Origin: Rubrivivax sp.
Lineage (GTDB): Bacteria > Pseudomonadota > Gammaproteobacteria > Burkholderiales > Burkholderiaceae_C
Length of the DNA: 50,860 bases
NCBI GenBank assembly: GCA_022843905.1
Contig: JALHMT010000037.1
Span: 1 to 50,860 of the forward strand
Direction of reading: 5' to 3'
Part shown: in pieces, positions 7,324 through 15,701 of the stretch
How positions within the stretch are numbered: the stretch's first letter is position 1
How the letters are laid out: each line of letters starts with the position of its first letter
Notes under the pieces: generated by a model
Seen by the model: only the letters and a program-made list of their open reading frames with translations
Told to the model about the DNA's origin: nothing
Databases searched by the model: none
Position numbers and translations under genes: made by a program

Positions 7324-8283
7324 TCAGATTTCGCCGGGCACCGATTGCTGCGCGTCCTTCATGGCGGACGGCGTTCGCGTGCGCACCAGTGTGGCAGCCA
7401 GACCTGCGCCCATGATGAGCACGGCGCCGGCCACTGTCCAGAGCGTGATGGCCTCGTCGAACAGCAGCAGCCCGAACAGGCTGGCGAAGACGATGCCCAG
7501 GTATTGCAGCGCCGCGTTGCTGAGCACACGGCCGATGGCGAAGGCGCGCGTCATCATCATCTGCGCGGCGGTGGCCAGCAGGCCGATGGCGATCAGCAGG
7601 GCCACGCCGACGGTGCTGTGCGTGCTGGCGCCGGCCAGCAGCGTCAGCGCGGCGCCGGCCACCACGCCCCCCAGCGAAAAGTAGAACACGATGCGGTATT
7701 CCGGTTCACCCGCGCGGCCCAGGCTCGTCACCTGCAGGTAGGCCAGCGCCGCCACCACGCCTGACAGGATGCCGGCCAGGGCTGGCCAGGTCTGCTGCAG
7801 TTCGATGGTGGGCCGCAGCACCAGCGCCACGCCGACGAAACCGGCCAGCACGGCGGCCACCAGGCGGCCGTCGACACGCGCGGCACCGAACATCACCGAG
7901 CCGCCGATCAGAAACAGGGCCATCCACACCGAGGACATGTAGTTCAGCGTCATCGATGTGGCCAGCGGCAGCCCGCCCAGGCTGTAGAACCACAGGCACA
8001 GTGCGGTGGTGCCCGTCAGCGCGCGCCAGAAGTGCATGCCCGGCAGGGTGGTGCCCAGTTGCCCGCCGCGCAGACGCACCAGCATCAGGATGAGCAGCGC
8101 GCCGACCAGGCTGCGATAAAGCACCACCTCGCCTGCGCCGTAGCGCAGCGAGGCCAGCTTCACGCACACGCCCATCACGGAGAACAGCAGCGCCGACCCC
8201 AGCATCAGCCAGGCCGCCTGTACGTGCTGGCGTGCCTCTGCCACGGGCCCGGGCAGCGGCCCGGAGCCGCTCGCCGGGGTCAC
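7324..8283 (-). CDS. DMT superfamily (EamA) permease
   Basis: Inner-membrane protein of 319 residues with about ten hydrophobic segments arranged as two EamA repeats; the first begins AAWLMLGSALLFSVMGVCVKLAS. The family contains metabolite exporters and importers; the substrate cannot be told. The chosen GTG start at 8283 overlaps the stop of the Rieske gene as GTGA, giving translational coupling. A longer frame extends upstream but only as a shadow of the Rieske gene. The close coupling suggests that the permease moves a substrate or product of the Rieske enzyme, which is inference only. Confidence 0.9.
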   Translation of the reverse strand: MTPASGSGPLPGPVAEARQHVQAAWLMLGSALLFSVMGVCVKLASLRYGAGEVVLYRSLVGALLILMLVRLRGGQLGTTLPGMHFWRALTGTTALCLWFYSLGGLPLATSMTLNYMSSVWMALFLIGGSVMFGAARVDGRLVAAVLAGFVGVALVLRPTIELQQTWPALAGILSGVVAALAYLQVTSLGRAGEPEYRIVFYFSLGGVVAGAALTLLAGASTHSTVGVALLIAIGLLATAAQMMMTRAFAIGRVLSNAALQYLGIVFASLFGLLLFDEAITLWTVAGAVLIMGAGLAATLVRTRTPSAMKDAQQSVPGEI

Positions 8284-9413
8284 GCTTCGTCGCTTCCCGT
8301 CCTGCCGCCCACACCGAGCGCGCGCCGGTACCACTCGTGGAAGTGCTGCATGCCGTCTTCCATCGGGCTCTGGTAAGGGCCGAACTCGTCGTCTCCCCTC
8401 TGCAGCAAGGCGCGCCGGCCGGCGTCCATGCGCAGGGCGATCTCGTCGTCTTCCTCGCAGGTCTCCAGGTAGGCGGCCTGCTGGGCGTCCACCAGGTCGC
8501 GCTCGAAGGCGTGGATCTCCTCGGGGTAGAAGAACTCCACTAGGTTGAGCGTCTTCTGCGGCCCGCGCGGGAACAGCGTGGAGACCACCAGCACGTGCGG
8601 ATACCACTCCACCATCACCGTGGGCAGGTAGGTGAGCCAGATCGCGCCCTGGGACGGTGGCTGGCCGCCGCGGAAGCGCCTCACGGCATCGTGCCACTGC
8701 CGGTAGACCGGGGAGCCGGGCCGATCCAGCCCCGCATGCACGCCCACGGTCTGGACAGAGTGATGGCGGCCGAACTCCCAGCGCAGATCTTCACAGCTCA
8801 CGAAGGACCCCAGCCCGGGATGGAAGGGCCCGACGTGGTAGTCCTCGAGGTAGACCTCGATGAAGGTCTTCCAGTTGTAGTCGCACTCGTGCAGGTGCGC
8901 CTTGTCGAAGACGTATCCGCTGAAGTCGAGCTCGCCCTGGGGCCCGAGGCCTACCAGATCGGCGCCGGCCTCGCGGCGTCCGGCCTCGAACAGCAGGCCG
9001 TTCCAGCGCTGGAGCGGGTAGTTGCGCAGGTTCAGGCAGGGGTCTTCGGCGAAATGCGGCGCCCCCACGAGCTGCCCCTTGAGGTCGTAGGTCCATCGGT
9101 GAAGCGGGCACACGACATGCTGCCTCGTGTTCCCGCGGCCGCGCAGCATCACCGCCTGCCGGTGGCGGCAGACGTTCGAGATCAGCTCCACGCCCTGCGG
9201 CGTGCGCACGAGCGCGCGCCCCTCGGACTCCTGAGGCAGGGTGTGAAAGTCGCCGACCTCGGGCACCGACAGTTCGTGCCCGAGGTAGCGCGGAAAGCGC
9301 TCGAAGATGAGCCGCTGTTCCCGCTGGAACAACGCCTCGCTGAAATAAGCGGAAACCGAGAGTTGAGAGCTGCTTCGCTCAAGAGCTTCGAGACTGATGC
9401 TCAGGTCAGACAT
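8280..9413 (-). CDS. Rieske non-heme iron oxygenase, alpha-subunit type
   Basis: Oxygenase of 377 residues. The N-terminal Rieske [2Fe-2S] domain has CRH at Cys82/His84 and CPLH at Cys102/His105. The catalytic domain carries LEDYHVGPFHPG, in which His193 and His198 are the expected mononuclear iron ligands and Asp191 the bridging residue. The architecture fits ring-hydroxylating dioxygenase alpha subunits and choline/carnitine-type monooxygenases; a substrate is not readable. No reductase, ferredoxin or small subunit is nearby, so electrons must come from elsewhere. ATG at 9413 has GGAGGA about 12 bases upstream, slightly far. Coupled to the following DMT permease. Confidence 0.9.
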   Translation of the reverse strand: MSDLSISLEALERSSSQLSVSAYFSEALFQREQRLIFERFPRYLGHELSVPEVGDFHTLPQESEGRALVRTPQGVELISNVCRHRQAVMLRGRGNTRQHVVCPLHRWTYDLKGQLVGAPHFAEDPCLNLRNYPLQRWNGLLFEAGRREAGADLVGLGPQGELDFSGYVFDKAHLHECDYNWKTFIEVYLEDYHVGPFHPGLGSFVSCEDLRWEFGRHHSVQTVGVHAGLDRPGSPVYRQWHDAVRRFRGGQPPSQGAIWLTYLPTVMVEWYPHVLVVSTLFPRGPQKTLNLVEFFYPEEIHAFERDLVDAQQAAYLETCEEDDEIALRMDAGRRALLQRGDDEFGPYQSPMEDGMQHFHEWYRRALGVGGRTGSDEA

Positions 9414-9451
9414 GATCCGAGTGGATCCTCCAGCGTGTGGGATGTCGAACC

Positions 9452-9476
9452 CCCACCCGGTGGCCCCGCGGGTGGG
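9452..9476. promoter_or_regulatory. Interrupted palindrome upstream of the Rieske gene
   Basis: CCCACCC and GGGTGGG are separated by 11 bases, 39 bases upstream of the Rieske start, in the 220-base divergent gap with xseB. It could be an operator or simply a leader hairpin of the Rieske transcript. Nothing else in the gap was recognised apart from a -10-like box near xseB. Confidence 0.3.
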
Positions 9477-9604
9477 ATGTACCGCGCGTTGCACACGGTG
9501 CCGATGACACCGGTCTGGCGAGCGAGGGCGGGATTCTACCCACCAGGGGTGCTTGTACCCGTGTCCTTCGAAAGGCACCCCGATGAACGTGGGTGGGGCC
9601 GGAC

Positions 9605-9610
9605 TAAAAT
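9605..9610 (+). promoter_or_regulatory. Candidate -10 box for xseB-ispA-dxs
   Basis: TAAAAT lies 23 bases before the xseB ATG, giving a short leader. The -35 region is poor. It is the only A+T-rich stretch in the gap and so the best guess for the operon promoter. Confidence 0.35.
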
Positions 9611-9633
9611 CAAGAGAAGTCCAGAAAAACCCG

Positions 9634-9870
9634 ATGCCTCGATCCACTGCCACCGCCCCCAAGGAACCCGCCAGCTACGAAGCGGCGCTGGCCGAACTCG
9701 ACCAGCTGGTGCGCCAGATGGAAGGCGGGCAGATGCCGCTGGACCAGTTGCTCGACGGCTACCGCCGGGGCGCCGAGTTGCTGGCCTTCTGCAAGGGCAG
9801 GCTGCAGGTGGTGGAAGACCAGGTCAAGGTGCTGGAAGACGGGCAGCTGAAGGACTGGGCTGCGCCGTGA
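9634..9870 (+). CDS. xseB: Exodeoxyribonuclease VII small subunit
   Basis: Small helical protein of 78 residues that joins XseA to form exonuclease VII, which degrades single-stranded DNA. The core SYEAALAELDQLVRQMEGGQMPLDQLLDGYRRG, centred near residue 30 and given here only in outline, is the family signature: a two-helix hairpin with the conserved LE/LD and GxxPL elements. The ATG at 9634 is preferred to in-frame upstream codons because homology begins shortly after it. The stop overlaps the ispA GTG start as GTGA. xseB-ispA-dxs is a widely conserved order in proteobacteria. xseA is not in the window. Confidence 0.93.
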   Translation: MPRSTATAPKEPASYEAALAELDQLVRQMEGGQMPLDQLLDGYRRGAELLAFCKGRLQVVEDQVKVLEDGQLKDWAAP

Positions 9871-10760
9871 CGGTGGGTGCCACGGACTTCCAGGCCTGGA
9901 TGCGCGAGGAACTCGCCGCCGTCGAGGCCGCCCTGTCGGCCTGGGTGCCGGCCGACGCACCGGCGGGCCTCGGCCAGGCCATGCGCTACGGCGTGCTCGA
10001 CGGCGGCAAGCGATTGCGTCCGCTGCTCGTGCTGGCCGCTGCCAGCGCGGTGCGGGGCGAGCGCGAGGCTGCCCTGCGCGCCGCCGTGGCGGTCGAACTG
10101 ATCCATGCCTATTCCTTGGTGCACGACGACATGCCCTGCATGGACAACGACGTGCTCCGCCGCGGCAAGCCCACGGTGCACGTGAAGTACGGGGAGGCGC
10201 AGGCCATGCTGGCGGGCGACGCCATGCAGGCGCTGGCCTTCGAGGTGCTGACCCCCGAAGCGGGCGTGGCGCCGGCGCTGCAGGCGCGCCTGTGCGGGCT
10301 GCTGTCGCGTGCCGCCGGGCATTCGGGCATGGCCGGTGGCCAGGCGGTCGATCTGGCCAGCACCGGGCTGCCGCTGGACGAGGCGGCGCTGCGCGACATG
10401 CACCATCGCAAGACCGGCGCCCTGCTGCGCGCCAGCGTGGTGATGGGCGGCGCCTGTGCCACCATCGAGCCGCGTGCCCGGCAGGCCCTGAACGACTACG
10501 GCGAGGCCCTGGGCCTGGCCTTCCAGGTGGTGGACGACATCCTGGACGTGACGCAGGACTCGTCGGTGCTGGGCAAGACCGCCGGCAAGGACCAGAGCGC
10601 GAACAAGCCGACCTACGTGTCGGTGCTGGGACTCGATGCGGCTCGCGAGCACGCACGCGAACTGCACCGCTCCGCGCTGGCGGCCCTTGCCCGCAGCGGG
10701 CTGACGCACACGGCGCAGCTCGAACAACTCGCCGCGATGGTGGTACATCGGAAGAACTGA
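9867..10760 (+). CDS. ispA: Farnesyl diphosphate synthase (polyprenyl synthetase)
   Basis: Condenses dimethylallyl and then geranyl diphosphate with isopentenyl diphosphate to give farnesyl diphosphate. 297 residues, normal for IspA. The first aspartate-rich motif is VHDDMPCMDND (DDx4D, typical of bacterial type) and the second is VVDDILDVT; the substrate-binding GGKRLRP motif is near residue 50. GTG at 9867 overlaps the xseB stop; a longer open frame extends upstream but is a shadow of other genes. dxs begins one base after the ispA stop. AAGGA lies 13 bases before the GTG, so translation probably depends on coupling. Confidence 0.95.
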   Translation: MTVGATDFQAWMREELAAVEAALSAWVPADAPAGLGQAMRYGVLDGGKRLRPLLVLAAASAVRGEREAALRAAVAVELIHAYSLVHDDMPCMDNDVLRRGKPTVHVKYGEAQAMLAGDAMQALAFEVLTPEAGVAPALQARLCGLLSRAAGHSGMAGGQAVDLASTGLPLDEAALRDMHHRKTGALLRASVVMGGACATIEPRARQALNDYGEALGLAFQVVDDILDVTQDSSVLGKTAGKDQSANKPTYVSVLGLDAAREHARELHRSALAALARSGLTHTAQLEQLAAMVVHRKN

Positions 10761-10761
10761 G

Positions 10762-12681
10762 ATGACCCTCAAGAACCTACTCACCGGCATCGAATCACCG
10801 GCCGACCTGCGCCGCCTGCCGCGCAGCGACCTGCCGCTGCTGGCCGGGCAGCTGCGTGACTTCGTGCTTCATAGCGTCAGCCAGACCGGCGGCCACCTGT
10901 CGAGCAACCTGGGCACGGTGGAACTCACCATCGCGCTGCACTATGTCTTCAACACGCCCTACGACCGCCTGGTCTGGGACGTGGGCCACCAGACCTATCC
11001 GCACAAGGTGCTGACCGGCCGCCGCGAGCGCATGGGCACGCTGCGCCAGCTCGGCGGCATCAGCGGTTTTCCGCGCCGCGAAGAGAGCGAGTACGACACC
11101 TTCGGCACGGCGCACAGCTCGACGTCGATCAGCGCCGCACTGGGCATGGCGCTGGCCGCCAAGATCAAGGGCGAGGACCGCAAGGCCGTGGCCATCATCG
11201 GCGACGGCGCCATGACCGCCGGCATGGCCTTCGAGGCCATGAACAACGCCGGTGTCTCGCAGGCCGGCACGCAGGCCGACCTGCTGGTGGTGCTGAACGA
11301 CAACGACATGTCCATCAGCCCGCCGGTGGGCGCACTGAACAAGCACCTGGCTCGCCTGATGAGCGGCAACTTCTACACCGCAGCGCGCGAAGGCGTGAAG
11401 GGCGTGCTGAAGAACGCCCCGCCGCTGTTCGAGCTGGCACGGCGCTTCGAGGAACACGCCAAGGGCATGGTCGTGCCGGGCACGCTGTTCGAGGCCTTCG
11501 GCTTCAACTACGTCGGCCCCATCGACGGCCACGACCTCGACGCGCTCGTCCCCACGCTGGAGAACCTGCGCCACAAGAAGGGCCCGCAGCTGCTGCACGT
11601 CGTGACCAAGAAGGGCTATGGCTACAAGCTCGCCGAAGCCGACCCGGTGAACTACCACGGCCCCGGCAAGTTCGATCCCGCGGTAGGCCTGGTCAAGCCG
11701 GCCACCGCGCCCAAGACCACCTTCACCCAGGTCTTCGGGCAGTGGCTGTGCGACATGGCGCAGGCCGACGACAGGTTGGTGGGCATCACGCCGGCCATGC
11801 GCGAAGGCTCGGGCATGGTCGAATTCCACAAGCGCTTCCCCCAGCGCTACTTCGACGTCGGCATCGCCGAGCAGCATGCCGTGACCTTCGCCGCCGGCCT
11901 GGCCTGCGAAGGCCTGAAGCCGGTGGTGGCGATCTACTCCACCTTCCTGCAACGCGGCTACGACCAGCTCATCCACGACGTGGCGATCCAGAACCTGCCG
12001 GTGGTGTTCGCGCTCGACCGCGCCGGCATCGTCGGCGCCGACGGCGCCACCCACTGCGGGGCCTTCGACATTGCCTTCGTGCGCTGCCTGCCCAACTGCA
12101 GCATGCTCACGCCCAGCGACGAGAACGAGTGCCGCCTGGCGCTGACCACCGCCTACCGCCAGAACCACCCGGTGGCCGTACGCTACCCGCGCGGCGCGGG
12201 TGCAGGGGCGGCGGTCTCGACCGACTTCGCCGAATGGCCCTGGGGCAAGGGCGTGATCCGGCGCCAGTCGACCACGCCGGCCGATGCGCGCGGCACGAGG
12301 CGCCTGGCCATCCTGGCTTTCGGCACCGTGCTGCACCCGGCACTGGCGGCCGCGGCTCCGCTCGATGCGACGGTGGCCGACATGCGTTTTGCCAAGCCGA
12401 TCGACACCGAACTGGTGCTCGAACTGGCGCGCACGCATGATGCGCTGATCACCATCGAGGACGGCTGCGTCGTCGGCGGTGCCGGCAGTGCCGTGGGCGA
12501 ATGCCTGGCCGCCGCGGGCCTGGCCATGCCGTTGCTGCAACTGGGTCTGCCGGACCGGTTCGTCGAGCACGGCGACCCCGTCAAGCTGATGTCCCTGTGC
12601 GGCCTGGACGCCGCCGGCATCGAACAATCCATCCGGCAGCGCTTCCCCGGTCGGCCGACGCTGTCGGCGGTGAACGGGTGA
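10762..12681 (+). CDS. dxs: 1-deoxy-D-xylulose-5-phosphate synthase
   Basis: First enzyme of the methylerythritol phosphate pathway: condenses pyruvate and glyceraldehyde 3-phosphate using thiamine diphosphate. 639 residues, full length. The thiamine-diphosphate motif runs from GDGAMTAG to LNDNDMSIS. The transketolase-type pyrimidine-binding domain contains FDVGIAEQHAVTFAAGLA, with the catalytic Glu. The C-terminal transketolase domain ends near residue 625. It starts one base after the ispA stop, so isoprenoid precursor synthesis and chain elongation are made from one message. The product also feeds thiamine and pyridoxal synthesis. Confidence 0.97.
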   Translation: MTLKNLLTGIESPADLRRLPRSDLPLLAGQLRDFVLHSVSQTGGHLSSNLGTVELTIALHYVFNTPYDRLVWDVGHQTYPHKVLTGRRERMGTLRQLGGISGFPRREESEYDTFGTAHSSTSISAALGMALAAKIKGEDRKAVAIIGDGAMTAGMAFEAMNNAGVSQAGTQADLLVVLNDNDMSISPPVGALNKHLARLMSGNFYTAAREGVKGVLKNAPPLFELARRFEEHAKGMVVPGTLFEAFGFNYVGPIDGHDLDALVPTLENLRHKKGPQLLHVVTKKGYGYKLAEADPVNYHGPGKFDPAVGLVKPATAPKTTFTQVFGQWLCDMAQADDRLVGITPAMREGSGMVEFHKRFPQRYFDVGIAEQHAVTFAAGLACEGLKPVVAIYSTFLQRGYDQLIHDVAIQNLPVVFALDRAGIVGADGATHCGAFDIAFVRCLPNCSMLTPSDENECRLALTTAYRQNHPVAVRYPRGAGAGAAVSTDFAEWPWGKGVIRRQSTTPADARGTRRLAILAFGTVLHPALAAAAPLDATVADMRFAKPIDTELVLELARTHDALITIEDGCVVGGAGSAVGECLAAAGLAMPLLQLGLPDRFVEHGDPVKLMSLCGLDAAGIEQSIRQRFPGRPTLSAVNG

Positions 12682-12805
12682 GTCGCGGCATCCAGGACGG
12701 CGGGCCGGCAGCGGGGTCTGTCGGCCGCGCGACGGTGCGGCAAGCCGAACCCTGGCATGCTGTGAACCCGCAACGACCGGGATCGCGCGGCTACAGGCCC
12801 TCATC

Positions 12806-13597
12806 ATGACCAACCTCACCGACGCCCTCCACATTCCCGACACCCAGGGCGCCCGCGACGAGCGCCACGTCGCCATCCAGCGCGTCGGCGTGAAGGACGT
12901 GCGCTACCCGCTGCAGATCCGCGTGGCCGGTGTGGTGCAGTCCACCGCCGCGATGTGGGCGCTCGACGTGGCGTTGCCGGCGGAGAAGAAGGGCACGCAC
13001 ATGTCGCGCTTCGTGGCCTGGCTCGACGCGCTGGACGTGCCGCTCGACGCCGCCGCGCTGCGCCAGCGTCACGCCGCGATGCTCGACAAGCTGGGCGCCC
13101 AGGAAGGCCGCATCGAGGCGCGCTTCTCCTTCTTCATCCGCAAGCGCGCGCCGGTGTCGGGCCTGTCGAGCCTGCTGGACTACCAGGGCCGCTGGATCTC
13201 CCAGACGCATGCCGGCCTCACCACCCTGTGGGCCGAGGTCGCGGTGCCGGTGAAGACGCTGTGCCCCTGCTCCAAGGAGATCGCCGACTACGGCGCACAC
13301 AACCAGCGATCCTGCGTGACCATCCGCGTCGAACTGCTGCAGGACGTGGAGTGGCACGAACTCGTGCGCTTCGCCGAGGACGAGGCCTCCAGCGAGCTGT
13401 GGCCCATGCTCAAGCGCCCCGACGAGAAGTGGGTCACCGAGCACGCCTACGAAAACCCCAAGTTCGTCGAGGATCTCGTGCGCGACGTCGCGCTGCGTGT
13501 GCAGGCCGATGCGCGCATCGGCCGCTACAGCGTCGACGTCGAGAACTTCGAGTCGATCCACAACCACAGCGCCTACGCCCGCATCGAGCGGAACTGA
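12806..13597 (+). CDS. folE2: GTP cyclohydrolase FolE2 (type IB)
   Basis: Converts GTP to 7,8-dihydroneopterin triphosphate, the first step of folate (and queuosine) synthesis, in the metal-flexible, zinc-independent form. 263 residues, normal. The VKTLCPCSKEISDYG-type motif, here CPCSKEIADYGAHNQRS, holds the catalytic Cys, and the N-terminal block VGVKDVRYP is typical. It sits 124 bases after dxs with no clear terminator between, so it may be read through or have its own promoter. FolE2 genes are often Zur-regulated where a zinc-dependent FolE also exists; I see no clear Zur box in the gap. Confidence 0.95.
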   Translation: MTNLTDALHIPDTQGARDERHVAIQRVGVKDVRYPLQIRVAGVVQSTAAMWALDVALPAEKKGTHMSRFVAWLDALDVPLDAAALRQRHAAMLDKLGAQEGRIEARFSFFIRKRAPVSGLSSLLDYQGRWISQTHAGLTTLWAEVAVPVKTLCPCSKEIADYGAHNQRSCVTIRVELLQDVEWHELVRFAEDEASSELWPMLKRPDEKWVTEHAYENPKFVEDLVRDVALRVQADARIGRYSVDVENFESIHNHSAYARIERN

Positions 13598-13759
13598 GCC
13601 GCGCCGCGCACCCGCGGCAGCGCCGACGACCTGGCGCCGCGCACGCGGCGATGACCCACCCCGTGTTCGCTGGATTCGGCTCGCCAGCGCTGGCCACACA
13701 ATACCGGCGGCGCGGTCCGATCCGGGGCGCACCTGCAGACGTCCCTGGAGGAGCCTTCC

Positions 13760-14236
13760 TTGAAGATCCTGGAATCGCTGGCCAAGCTGTGCGCCATCCT
13801 CGCGGGTGTGCTGCTGACCGCCATCACCTTGATGACCTGCGTCAGCCTGATCGGCCGCAACACCGTCGGGTGGACGATCGTCGGCGACTTCGAACTCTCG
13901 GGCGCGGCGGCAGGGGCGGCCATCGCGCTGTTCATGCCCTGGTGCCAGTTCCGACGCGGCAACATCATCGTCGACTTCTTCACCAGCAAGGCTTCACGAG
14001 GCACCAACGCCGCGCTCGACCGTCTGGGCGCTTTGCTGCTCGGCCTGGCCATGTCGGTGCTGGCCTGGCGCACGTCCATCGGCGGCATCAAGGCCTGGCA
14101 GTCGCAGTCGGGCACGATGATGATCGGTTTCCCCGAGTGGATCGTCTACTGCGCGATGGTGCCGCCGCTGGTGCTGTGCGCGGTGATCGGCCTGGTCCAG
14201 GCGCTGCGCGGCTTTGAGTCGGCGGAGCCTGCATGA
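13760..14236 (+). CDS. dctQ: TRAP transporter small permease (DctQ type)
   Basis: Membrane protein of 158 residues with four predicted helices, the small subunit that pairs with DctM in sodium-driven TRAP uptake of organic acids. The TTG start at 13760 is chosen because GGAGGAG lies seven bases before it and no ATG is near. The protein begins MKILESLAKLCAILAG and has the family MPWCQFRRGNIIVDFF segment in the central loop. The stop overlaps the dctM ATG as ATGA. The binding protein dctP is 5.5 kb downstream, after two unrelated genes. Confidence 0.93.
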   Translation: MKILESLAKLCAILAGVLLTAITLMTCVSLIGRNTVGWTIVGDFELSGAAAGAAIALFMPWCQFRRGNIIVDFFTSKASRGTNAALDRLGALLLGLAMSVLAWRTSIGGIKAWQSQSGTMMIGFPEWIVYCAMVPPLVLCAVIGLVQALRGFESAEPA

Positions 14237-15552
14237 CCCCGTTGACCCTCACCCTGCTGATCTTCGGCGTCATGCTGGTGCTGATGGCGTTTCGCACGCC
14301 GATCGCCATCTCGATGTTCATCGCCGGCTCGACCGGCTACCTGCTGCAGGCCGGCTGGCTGCCGTACTCGAACTTCCTGAACACCCAGGCCTTCGCACGC
14401 TTCGCCAGCTACGACCTGTCGGTCATCCCGCTGTTCATCCTGATGGGCAACTTCGCCACCCAGGGCGGGCTGTCGCGCGCGCTGTTCAACTTCGCCAGTG
14501 CGGTGATGTCGCGCTTCCGGGGTGGCCTGGCCATGGCCTCGGTGCTGGCCAGCGCGGCCTTCGGTGCGATCTGCGGCTCTTCGGTGGCCACCGCCGCCAC
14601 CATCACCTCGGTGGCCCTGCCCGAGATGCGCAAGCACGGCTACTCGGGCCGGCTGGCCACCGGCACGCTGGCTGCGGGCGGCACGCTGGGCATCCTGATC
14701 CCGCCGTCGGTGCCGCTGGTCATCTACGCCATCCTGGCCGAGCAGAACATCGCCAAGCTGTTCGCCGCAGCGATGATTCCCGGCCTCATCGCCATGCTCG
14801 GCTACATGATCGCCATCGCCATCTACGTGCGGGTGGTGCCCGGCCAGGCGCCGGAGCAAGACGACGACGCACCGCGCCTGACCCTGTCGGCCGTGCTGGC
14901 CGTCGGTCCCATCGCGCTGATCTTTCTGATCGTCTTCGGCGGCATCTACGGCGGCAAGTTCACGCCTACGGAAGGTGCGGCAGTCGGGGCGGCCTGCACC
15001 TTCCTGGCCGCGCTGGCCAAGCGCGAGATCACCTGGCAGAAGTTCAAGCACTGCTTCTACGCCACGGCCGAAGCCTCGGCGATGATCTTCATGATCTTCA
15101 TCGGGGCCGACCTGATGAACTCGGCCCTGGCGCTCACCCAGGTGCCGGCGCAACTGGCCAGCGTGGTCAGCGGCTGGGGGCTGTCGCCGCTGATGGTGGT
15201 GGCGGCCATCCTGCTGTTCTACGTGGTGCTCGGCGCCGTGATGGACGAGTTGTCGATGATCCTGCTGACCATCCCGATCTTCTTTCCGATGATCATGGCG
15301 CTGGATTTCGGCATGCCGAGGGAGAGCGTGGCCATCTGGTTCGGCATCATGGTGCTGATGACGGTTGGTTTTGGCCTGCTGGCGCCGCCCGTCGGTCTGA
15401 ACGTCTACATCGTCAACGGACTGGCCAAGGACATCCCGATCGGCGAAAGTTACAAAGGCGTGATGCCTTTCCTGATCAGCGACACCCTGCGCACCTTGCT
15501 GCTGCTGTTCTTTCCGCCGATATCACTCTGGCTGGTGAAGTACCTCGGTTGA
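14233..15552 (+). CDS. dctM: TRAP transporter large permease (DctM type)
   Basis: Inner-membrane transport subunit of 439 residues with 11-12 membrane segments, normal for DctM. The family segments GAICGSSVATAATI and GTLGILIPPSVPLVIYAI, which form the ion- and substrate-binding hairpins, are intact, as is the C-terminal LLAPPVGLNVYIV repeat. It couples sodium entry to uptake of a ligand delivered by DctP. The ATGA overlap with dctQ implies co-translation. It is followed by 149 bases and then a DUF1631 gene rather than dctP. Confidence 0.96.
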   Translation: MTPLTLTLLIFGVMLVLMAFRTPIAISMFIAGSTGYLLQAGWLPYSNFLNTQAFARFASYDLSVIPLFILMGNFATQGGLSRALFNFASAVMSRFRGGLAMASVLASAAFGAICGSSVATAATITSVALPEMRKHGYSGRLATGTLAAGGTLGILIPPSVPLVIYAILAEQNIAKLFAAAMIPGLIAMLGYMIAIAIYVRVVPGQAPEQDDDAPRLTLSAVLAVGPIALIFLIVFGGIYGGKFTPTEGAAVGAACTFLAALAKREITWQKFKHCFYATAEASAMIFMIFIGADLMNSALALTQVPAQLASVVSGWGLSPLMVVAAILLFYVVLGAVMDELSMILLTIPIFFPMIMALDFGMPRESVAIWFGIMVLMTVGFGLLAPPVGLNVYIVNGLAKDIPIGESYKGVMPFLISDTLRTLLLLFFPPISLWLVKYLG

Positions 15553-15701
15553 TCCGGCGCGAGGCCCTCAGGCCTGCACTTGGTCCGAATTTGTCACATG
15601 GCGCGAGGGGTCCGGGCCCGCGGTGAGGGGTGCCCTGGTGTTCAGCGATCGGTCCTGCAGGCCGATATCCCTGAGCACTAGGGTCCAATTTCCACCACCA
15701 G

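Noticed and set aside
8595..9866. A long upstream extension of the ispA frame
   Set aside because: It runs antisense to the Rieske gene and through the xseB region in another frame. IspA similarity begins only after the GTG at 9867.
12682..12805. Riboswitch or Zur box upstream of folE2
   Set aside because: No tetrahydrofolate-type or preQ1-type conserved core and no A+T-rich Zur palindrome could be found in the 124-base gap.
10795..12876. A 693-codon minus-strand frame opposite dxs
   Set aside because: dxs on the other strand is complete with all motifs; the antisense product has no recognisable domain.
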